Source of the DNA: Clostridium uliginosum
GTDB lineage: Bacteria > Bacillota > Clostridia > Clostridiales > Clostridiaceae
NCBI RefSeq assembly: GCF_900112485.1
Contig: NZ_FOMG01000003.1
Span: 173,857-237,856, forward strand
Length of the DNA stretch: 64,000 bases
Reading direction: 5' to 3'
The notes under the pieces are model-generated. The model was not told the origin of the DNA and ran no database searches. It worked only from the letters and a program-made list of their open reading frames with translations. Of the stretch, positions 59,026-64,000 are shown one piece after another. The translations under genes and the position numbers were made by a program. Numbering within the stretch: position 1 is the stretch's first letter; each line of letters begins with the position of its first letter.

Positions 59026-59054
59026 TTGACGAATTAAATTGAATATTGTAGAAT
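59026..59054 (+). promoter_or_regulatory. tRNA cluster promoter P1
   Basis: TTGACG, 17 bp, TAGAAT; about 34 bp before the first tRNA. Confidence 0.8.
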
Positions 59055-59087
59055 AGTCATTGTCGTCAGGAAATGAAGAAATGACTT

Positions 59088-59163
59088 CGGGGTGTGGCGC
59101 AGATGGGAGCGCGCGTGGTTTGGGACCATGAGGCCGCAGGTTCAATCCCTGTCACCCCGACCA
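59088..59163 (+). tRNA. tRNA-Pro (anticodon UGG), copy 1
   Basis: 76 nt with encoded CCA. Acceptor CGGGGTG with CACCCCG; anticodon stem CGTGG/CCATG with loop TTTGGGA. Confidence 0.97.
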
Positions 59164-59182
59164 ATAAAAATCTTAATAATAT

Positions 59183-59256
59183 GCGGGTGTTGCTTAATGG
59201 TAAAGCTCTAGCCTTCCAAGCTAGCCACGTGAGTTCGATTCTCATCACCCGCTCCA
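59183..59256 (+). tRNA. tRNA-Gly (anticodon UCC), copy 1
   Basis: 74 nt with CCA. Acceptor GCGGGTG/CACCCGC; anticodon loop CTTCCAA. Confidence 0.97.
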
Positions 59257-59296
59257 TTAAGAAGATTTGATGTTTGGAAAAAATGTTAAAAAAATC

Positions 59297-59325
59297 TTGA
59301 CAAAAAACACAAAACAGTTTACAAT
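59297..59325 (+). promoter_or_regulatory. tRNA cluster internal promoter P2
   Basis: TTGACA, 17 bp, TACAAT in the gap before the first tRNA-Arg; near-consensus. Confidence 0.8.
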
Positions 59326-59350
59326 AATAAAGGTTCTGAAAAAAGAATAT

Positions 59351-59427
<77 letters not shown>

Positions 59428-59435
59428 TTTTATAT

Positions 59436-59511
59436 CGGGGTGTGGCGCAGATGGGAGCGCGCGTGGTTTGGGACCATGAGGCCGCAGGTTCAATCCCTGT
59501 CACCCCGACCA
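59436..59511 (+). tRNA. tRNA-Pro (UGG), copy 2
   Basis: Identical to the gene at 59088. Confidence 0.97.
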
Positions 59512-59545
59512 ATAAAATATTAATAATAAAAAAAATACATAATAT

Positions 59546-59619
59546 GCGGGTGTTGCTTAATGGTAAAGCTCTAGCCTTCCAAGCTAGCCACGTGAGTTCG
59601 ATTCTCATCACCCGCTCCA
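59546..59619 (+). tRNA. tRNA-Gly (UCC), copy 2
   Basis: Identical to the gene at 59183. Confidence 0.97.
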
Positions 59620-59650
59620 TTAAACATTTAGATGTTTGAAAAAAGAATAT

Positions 59651-59727
<77 letters not shown>

Positions 59728-59731
59728 TTGT

Positions 59732-59808
59732 GGTGAACGTAGTTCAGTTGGTAGAGCGCCAGTTTGTGGTACTGGTTGTCGTGGGTTCGAGCCCCATCGT
59801 TCACCCCA
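59732..59808 (+). tRNA. tRNA-His (GUG), copy 1
   Basis: 77 nt including the extra 5' G (G-1) opposite C73. Acceptor GTGAACG/CGTTCAC; loop TTGTGGT. Confidence 0.97.
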
Positions 59809-59813
59809 TAAAA

Positions 59814-59888
59814 TGGGATGTCGCCAAGCGGTAAGGCAATGGACTTTGACTCCATTACGCGTAGGTTCGAATCCTGCCATCCCAGCCA
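59814..59888 (+). tRNA. tRNA-Gln (UUG), copy 1
   Basis: 75 nt with CCA. Acceptor TGGGATG/CATCCCA; loop CTTTGAC. Confidence 0.97.
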
Positions 59889-59897
59889 TTTTATTTT

Positions 59898-59973
59898 GGT
59901 TCACTAGCTCAGTCGGTAGAGCACATGACTTTTAATCATGGTGTCCCGGGTTCGATTCCCGGGTGAGCCACCA
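59898..59973 (+). tRNA. tRNA-Lys (UUU), copy 1
   Basis: 76 nt with CCA. Acceptor GGTTCAC/GTGAGCC with one G-T; loop CTTTTAA. Confidence 0.97.
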
Positions 59974-59989
59974 ATTAAATATTAAAAAT

Positions 59990-60074
59990 GCAGATGTGGC
60001 GGAATTGGCAGACGCACTAGACTTAGGATCTAGCGCCTTCGGGTGTGGGGGTTCGACTCCCTTCATCTGCACCA
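59990..60074 (+). tRNA. tRNA-Leu (UAG), copy 1
   Basis: 85 nt class II tRNA with long variable arm; acceptor GCAGATG/CATCTGC; loop CTTAGGA. Confidence 0.97.
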
Positions 60075-60077
60075 AAT

Positions 60078-60152
60078 GCGGAAGTGACTCAATGGTAGAG
60101 TGCCACCTTGCCAAGGTGGAGGTTGCGAGTTCGAATCTCGTCTTCCGCTCCA
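60078..60152 (+). tRNA. tRNA-Gly (GCC), copy 1
   Basis: 75 nt with CCA. Acceptor GCGGAAG/CTTCCGC; loop TTGCCAA. Confidence 0.97.
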
Positions 60153-60169
60153 TTTATATTTATAATAAT

Positions 60170-60243
60170 GCGGGTGTTGCTTAATGGTAAAGCTCTAGCC
60201 TTCCAAGCTAGCCACGTGAGTTCGATTCTCATCACCCGCTCCA
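60170..60243 (+). tRNA. tRNA-Gly (UCC), copy 3
   Basis: Same sequence as the genes at 59183 and 59546. Confidence 0.97.
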
Positions 60244-60249
60244 TTTTAT

Positions 60250-60325
60250 GCGTGATTAGCTCAGTTGGTAGAGCACCTGACTCTTAATCAGGGTGTCCAG
60301 GGTTCGAATCCCTGATGACGCACCA
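60250..60325 (+). tRNA. tRNA-Lys (CUU) with acceptor-stem mismatch
   Basis: 76 nt with CCA; loop CTCTTAA. The acceptor arms are GCGTGAT and ATGACGC, leaving a G5-G68 mismatch (positions 60254 and 60317) where C-G would be expected. All other stems are intact. Confidence 0.9.
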
Positions 60326-60329
60326 TTGT

Positions 60330-60406
60330 GGTGAACGTAGTTCAGTTGGTAGAGCGCCAGTTTGTGGTACTGGTTGTCGTGGGTTCGAGCCCCATCGTTC
60401 ACCCCA
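60330..60406 (+). tRNA. tRNA-His (GUG), copy 2
   Basis: Identical to the gene at 59732; first gene of the second six-tRNA block. Confidence 0.97.
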
Positions 60407-60411
60407 TATAT

Positions 60412-60486
60412 TGGGATGTCGCCAAGCGGTAAGGCAATGGACTTTGACTCCATTACGCGTAGGTTCGAATCCTGCCATCCCAGCCA
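60412..60486 (+). tRNA. tRNA-Gln (UUG), copy 2
   Basis: Identical to the gene at 59814. Confidence 0.97.
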
Positions 60487-60494
60487 TTTATTTT

Positions 60495-60570
60495 GGTTCA
60501 CTAGCTCAGTCGGTAGAGCACATGACTTTTAATCATGGTGTCCCGGGTTCGATTCCCGGGTGAGCCACCA
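60495..60570 (+). tRNA. tRNA-Lys (UUU), copy 2
   Basis: Identical to the gene at 59898. Confidence 0.97.
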
Positions 60571-60586
60571 ATTAAATATTAAAAAT

Positions 60587-60671
60587 GCAGATGTGGCGGA
60601 ATTGGCAGACGCACTAGACTTAGGATCTAGCGCCTTCGGGTGTGGGGGTTCGACTCCCTTCATCTGCACCA
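60587..60671 (+). tRNA. tRNA-Leu (UAG), copy 2
   Basis: Identical to the gene at 59990. Confidence 0.97.
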
Positions 60672-60674
60672 AAT

Positions 60675-60749
60675 GCGGAAGTGACTCAATGGTAGAGTGC
60701 CACCTTGCCAAGGTGGAGGTTGCGAGTTCGAATCTCGTCTTCCGCTCCA
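60675..60749 (+). tRNA. tRNA-Gly (GCC), copy 2
   Basis: Identical to the gene at 60078. Confidence 0.97.
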
Positions 60750-60765
60750 AATAATTTTATAATAT

Positions 60766-60839
60766 GCGGGTGTTGCTTAATGGTAAAGCTCTAGCCTTCC
60801 AAGCTAGCCACGTGAGTTCGATTCTCATCACCCGCTCCA
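60766..60839 (+). tRNA. tRNA-Gly (UCC), copy 4
   Basis: Same sequence as the other Gly-UCC genes; last of the second block. Confidence 0.97.
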
Positions 60840-60844
60840 ATATT

Positions 60845-60872
60845 AAAAACAACTGAAATCAGTTGTTTTTTT
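60845..60872 (+). terminator. intrinsic terminator of the main tRNA array
   Basis: AAAAACAACTG and CAGTTGTTTTT with T7 tail. Confidence 0.92.
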
Positions 60873-60894
60873 GTTTATAAATTAAAGAACATAT

Positions 60895-60971
60895 GCACCT
60901 ATAGCTCAGCTGGATAGAGCGTTGGACTTCGAATCCAAGCGTCGCAGGTTCGAATCCTGTTAGGTGTACCA
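60895..60971 (+). tRNA. tRNA-Arg (UCG)
   Basis: 77 nt with CCA. Acceptor GCACCTA with TAGGTGT (G1-U72 wobble); loop CTTCGAA. It lies beyond the array terminator, so it may rely on read-through or its own promoter. Confidence 0.95.
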
Positions 60972-60981
60972 AGAAGTAAGT

Positions 60982-61024
60982 AATAGCAATAGTTTAAAGA
61001 AATTTAGACTGTTGCTATTTTTAT
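60982..61024 (+). terminator. intrinsic terminator after tRNA-Arg (UCG)
   Basis: AATAGCAATAGTTTAAA pairs with TTTAGACTGTTGCTATT, then TTTATT. Confidence 0.8.
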
Positions 61025-61044
61025 TACTACAACCTTTATTTTTG

Positions 61045-61334
61045 GGTATGTTTTAAGTGGATGTTGATATTGTAATATAAAGCTCATGGACAGTGGAATT
61101 CACTTTAAGAACTCTAAAATAAAAATTAGTCCTATTAATGCATGCTCCCAATCAAAGATTGTGACAAGCAATTAATAGGACTAATATTCAAGGAAACTCG
61201 ACTCATGTGCATTCGCTGAGTAAGTTCAAAAACAAAATGTAAAATTTTGATTTTCACTTAAGAGTTCTACAAAGTAAATTCCAATGCCAGTTCGCCTTTA
61301 TATTAAAATATCAACACTATTTTAAAACATAGCC
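61045..61334. repeat. family 2 inverted-repeat element, long form
   Basis: GGTATGTTTTAAGTGGATGT then TGATATTG at left; ATATCAACACTATTTTAAAA then CATAGCC at right. Nested pairs: GGAATTCACTTTAAGAACTC with GAGTTCTACAAAGTAAATTCC, and TTAGTCCTATTAATGC with GCAATTAATAGGACTAA. Contains the shared CTCGACTC..CGCTGAGTAAG module. 290 bp, no ORF. Confidence 0.8.
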
Positions 61335-61390
61335 TTATTTTTTTATATAAATGAATAATTAGATATTATTAGTTCAGTTTGCGTTTATAT

Positions 61391-61425
61391 AAGAATCTTT
61401 GACTAGTTATTTATTTTACAATGCC
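61391..61425. repeat. family 1 right-end fragment (subtype a)
   Basis: AAGAATCTTTGACTAGTTAT then TTATTTTACAATGCC, followed by TTAA; only one arm survives. Bases 61335-61541 hold nothing else except the leader of the next gene. Confidence 0.6.
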
Positions 61426-61541
61426 TTAAAGCTACCTCATGATTTTTATTTATTATTATTTTAAAAGTAAGGTATTATTTATAGGAATAAATTAAATACT
61501 AAAAGAGAATATAAATAATAATTGTTAGGAGATTTTAAGCT

Positions 61542-63602
61542 GTGATGAAGCAAAAGATTAAAAAAATTAGAAAAAAATTAACGATATTTATTTTAATAAT
61601 TTCATTATGTTTGAATAATAATTATGTATACGCATATGAAAATAATATACATAATGAAAGCAATATGATTAATATAAGTCAGAGAAATGTAAGACTAGAA
61701 GATGATTTTTATAATGCAATAAATAAAGACTGGTTAAAAAAAGCGAAACTTCCAAGTGGATACACAACGTATGGTACATTTGAAGAGACTGGAATTAAAG
61801 TTAATCAAAATATAAAGAACATAATTGAAAATATACAAAAAAATAGAGAAGAATATATAGAAAATAGTGATGAATTAAAAATTATAAATTTATATGAGAA
61901 TTATTTAGATAATAAAAGTAAAAAACAACAAGGAATAGATCCTATAAGCAAGTATATAAATAAAGTAAATACCATAAAAACACTAGGTGATTTAAGAGAG
62001 ATATTAGGAAATCGTGAATACTTACATCTACAATCTTTAATTACAGTTGGTGTAGATGCAGATTTGAAAAATAGTGATACAAACATTCTTTACATAGGAG
62101 AATCTAATCTAGGATTAGGAAATTCTGAATATTATAAAGATAATAGTAATAAAGGGAAGAAGATACAAAAAGCTTACAAAAAGTACATTGCTAAATTATA
62201 TACTTTGTATGGAGATTCTAAAAGTATAGCTAATAAAAAAACTAAAAACTTCTATGATATGGAAGAAAAACTAGCTAAAATTATACCTACTATAAAAGAA
62301 AGGGCAGAAGATTCAGATAGAATAAATAAATTTTATAATATATATAAATTAGAAGAATTAGATGAGTTAGCTCCAAATATAAAATTTTCAAGAATATTAG
62401 AATGCTTAAATTTAAGTAATGCTGAAAAAATAGTTGTAAATAATCCTGAAGAAATTAAAGTTATTGATACTTTAATTAATGTAAACGATATTGAAAATAT
62501 AAAAAATTTTATAATTACCAATATATTAATGAAAACTGCTGATTTCCTTTCAATAGATTTTAGAGATGCTAGTAATGATTTAAACAAAATATTATATGGA
62601 TCATGTGATAATGTTTTAGATGAAGATAAAGCTGTTGGCTTAGTAAATTCTATGTTATGTGAACAAGTAGGTAAAATATATGTTAAAGAGTATTTCAGCG
62701 AAGAATGTAAAAATGAGGTTGAAGGAATAACAAAAGAAATAATAAATAATTTTAAAAAGAGAATAAATAACCTTACATGGATGAGTACAATAACTAAAGA
62801 AAAAGCATTAAAGAAGCTTGAAACAATTAATGTTAAGATAGGATATCCAAACAAATGGAATGATTATTCTGCATTAACCATAAGAAGTTATGCTGAAGGT
62901 GGGTCTTTAGTAGAAAATTTAATTAATATCTATAATTTAGAGACTGAAAAAGAATTTTCTTATTTAAATTATAAGGTAGATAATGACTCTTGGGCAATGA
63001 GTCCTCAGACGGTAAATGCATATTACAATCCTATAAGAAATGAAATAGTCTTTCCAGCAGCTATACTACAAAATCCTTTTTATGATAGGAAAAGTAGTAA
63101 AGAAAAGAACTTAGGGGGAATTGGAGTAGTTATTGGTCATGAATTAACTCATGCTTTTGATAATGTTGGATCGCAATTTGATGAAACTGGAAGATTAAAT
63201 AACTGGTGGACAGATTCAGATTATAATGAGTTTAATAACAGAAGTAAAAAGGTTATAGCATATTATTCAAGTATAGAATTAGAAAATGGAGAATTTGTTA
63301 ATGGAAAATTAACAGTAGGAGAAAATATTAGTGATTTAGGTGGAGTAGCATGTGTTTTAGACATTGCTAAAGAACTAGAAAATTCTAATTTAAAAGATTT
63401 ATTTGAAAACTATGCAACAATCTGGAAAGGTATTTCTACTAAAGAGATGAAATTATATTTGTTAAGAAATGATGTACATTCACCTAAAAAGGTAAGAGTA
63501 AATGGTGTTTTAAGTCAATTTGAGGAGTTTTATAAAACTTATGATATAAATAGTGAGGACAAAATGTATGTATATCCTGAAAATCGAGTAGGTTTATGGT
63601 GA
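61542..63602 (+). CDS. secreted M13 family zinc metallopeptidase (neprilysin/PepO-like)
   Basis: 686 aa. Signal peptide (basic start, hydrophobic ~12-23, possible cleavage after VYA at ~31), so it acts outside the cell, unlike cytosolic PepO. The N-terminal M13 domain starts near DDFYNAINKDWLKKAKLPSGY. Catalytic elements are all present: the NAYYNP substrate motif, zinc site HELTH (His533, Glu534, His537) and ENISDLGG (Glu594, Asp598); the C-terminus ends in VGLW as in the family. Start GTG 61542 or ATG 61545 after TAGGAG. Confidence 0.92.
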   Translation: MMKQKIKKIRKKLTIFILIISLCLNNNYVYAYENNIHNESNMINISQRNVRLEDDFYNAINKDWLKKAKLPSGYTTYGTFEETGIKVNQNIKNIIENIQKNREEYIENSDELKIINLYENYLDNKSKKQQGIDPISKYINKVNTIKTLGDLREILGNREYLHLQSLITVGVDADLKNSDTNILYIGESNLGLGNSEYYKDNSNKGKKIQKAYKKYIAKLYTLYGDSKSIANKKTKNFYDMEEKLAKIIPTIKERAEDSDRINKFYNIYKLEELDELAPNIKFSRILECLNLSNAEKIVVNNPEEIKVIDTLINVNDIENIKNFIITNILMKTADFLSIDFRDASNDLNKILYGSCDNVLDEDKAVGLVNSMLCEQVGKIYVKEYFSEECKNEVEGITKEIINNFKKRINNLTWMSTITKEKALKKLETINVKIGYPNKWNDYSALTIRSYAEGGSLVENLINIYNLETEKEFSYLNYKVDNDSWAMSPQTVNAYYNPIRNEIVFPAAILQNPFYDRKSSKEKNLGGIGVVIGHELTHAFDNVGSQFDETGRLNNWWTDSDYNEFNNRSKKVIAYYSSIELENGEFVNGKLTVGENISDLGGVACVLDIAKELENSNLKDLFENYATIWKGISTKEMKLYLLRNDVHSPKKVRVNGVLSQFEEFYKTYDINSEDKMYVYPENRVGLW

Positions 63603-63801
63603 AATCTATATTTCAAATAGGAAACTTATCCTAGCGTATCAATATATGAATAATTGAGAAAAATAACAAAAAACAAATTAAATTAATCATATTTAATAAA
63701 TACCAGTATTAATTATCATATTCATAAAATATCTTGTGATAAAATAAATCTTGTCGTCACGAGAAACGATGAAAAAACACTTAAATGATTGAAAAAAAGT
63801 G
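63603..63801. other. upstream region of the rRNA operon
   Basis: No gene. The GTCGTCACGAGAAACGATG stretch near 63754 resembles the GTCGTCAGGAAATG stretch at 59063, just downstream of the tRNA promoter P1. It may be a remnant or a second, weaker promoter region. Confidence 0.35.
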
Positions 63802-63830
63802 TTGACAGAGTTTTTAAGTGGTGATAAGAT
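63802..63830 (+). promoter_or_regulatory. rRNA operon promoter
   Basis: TTGACA (63802-63807), 17 bp, TAAGAT (63825-63830). The leader follows with GTCGC/GCGAC hairpin (63837-63852) and a boxA-like GATCTTTGAAAATTGAAC antitermination segment (63856-63873). Confidence 0.85.
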
Positions 63831-63926
63831 AATGAAGTCGCTTAAGTGCGACAAGATCTTTGAAAATTGAACAGAATATTAATAAATAGACCAGCAATTT
63901 TTATTGAGTAAGCTAAGATTAAACTT

Positions 63927-64000
<74 letters not shown>

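Overview
The window is about 64 kb of very AT-rich Firmicute chromosome. It is best explained as a solventogenic or butyrate-forming member of Clostridium sensu stricto, close to C. beijerinckii, C. butyricum or C. saccharobutylicum (inferred from content, not searched). Three things point there: the rex / crt-bcd-etfB-etfA-hbd butyryl-CoA operon, an [FeFe] hydrogenase and Fe-alcohol dehydrogenase next to it, and a glucitol PTS operon with a split EIIBC. Nearly all genes are on the + strand. Two reverse-strand genes lie at 51.7-55.8 kb. The right end runs through a 20-gene tRNA cluster to the first ~74 nt of a 16S rRNA gene, so + is probably the replication-leading strand.

Layout. 0-8 kb: lactate permease C-terminus, patatin lipase, SEC-C protein, secreted transglutaminase-like protein, mannose-1-P guanylyltransferase, zinc-phospholipase-like protein. 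7.8-11.5 kb: CadC/CadA metal efflux with its operator, then the manganese exporter MntP. 11.5-18.8 kb: Rex and the crotonyl-CoA to butyryl-CoA operon with a perfect Rex-type palindrome upstream, then an alcohol dehydrogenase. 19-22 kb: C_GCAxxG_C_C protein, OGG-type glycosylase, [FeFe] hydrogenase. 22-26.3 kb: two-component system with a membrane-anchored unknown and a solute-binding lipoprotein but no permease. 26.7-33.4 kb: CIRCE-groESL, orphan pilin, guanine riboswitch-guaB, guaA. 33.5-39.8 kb: Cys-rich small protein and the glucitol regulon. 40-51.7 kb: pgi, DUF188 protein, triple-tyrosine repeat protein, lytic transglycosylase, rsuA-type synthase, pcrA, ligA. 52-59 kb: orphan oligopeptide-binding-like protein, unknown 555-aa protein, AIR-synthase-like protein, rph, rdgB, YfcE-like phosphodiesterase. 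59-64 kb: tandemly duplicated tRNA cluster, M13 peptidase, rRNA promoter and 16S start.

The most striking unexplained signal is two families of short non-coding inverted-repeat elements scattered through almost every intergenic gap. Family 1 has GGCAT..ATGCC ends, is usually flanked by TAA on both sides, and has at least 13 copies of 33-276 bp. Family 2 has GGCTATGTTTTAAAA-type ends and 6-7 copies. Family 1 copies sit at or inside the stop codons of upstream genes and in at least two cases supply the last codons. Their central hairpins differ in compensatory fashion. One internal module, CTCGACTC..CGCTGAGTAAG, is shared between members of the two families. These look like MITE-type elements that may have been co-opted as 3'-end structures.

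How the genes work together: Rex links NADH/NAD status to crotonyl-CoA reduction, next to hydrogenase and alcohol dehydrogenase, the main electron sinks of such cells. The gut operon feeds fructose-6-P to the neighbouring pgi. guaB and guaA are consecutive steps of GMP synthesis, with a guanine riboswitch before guaB. All function calls come from reading motifs, gene order and family knowledge; no database search was possible.
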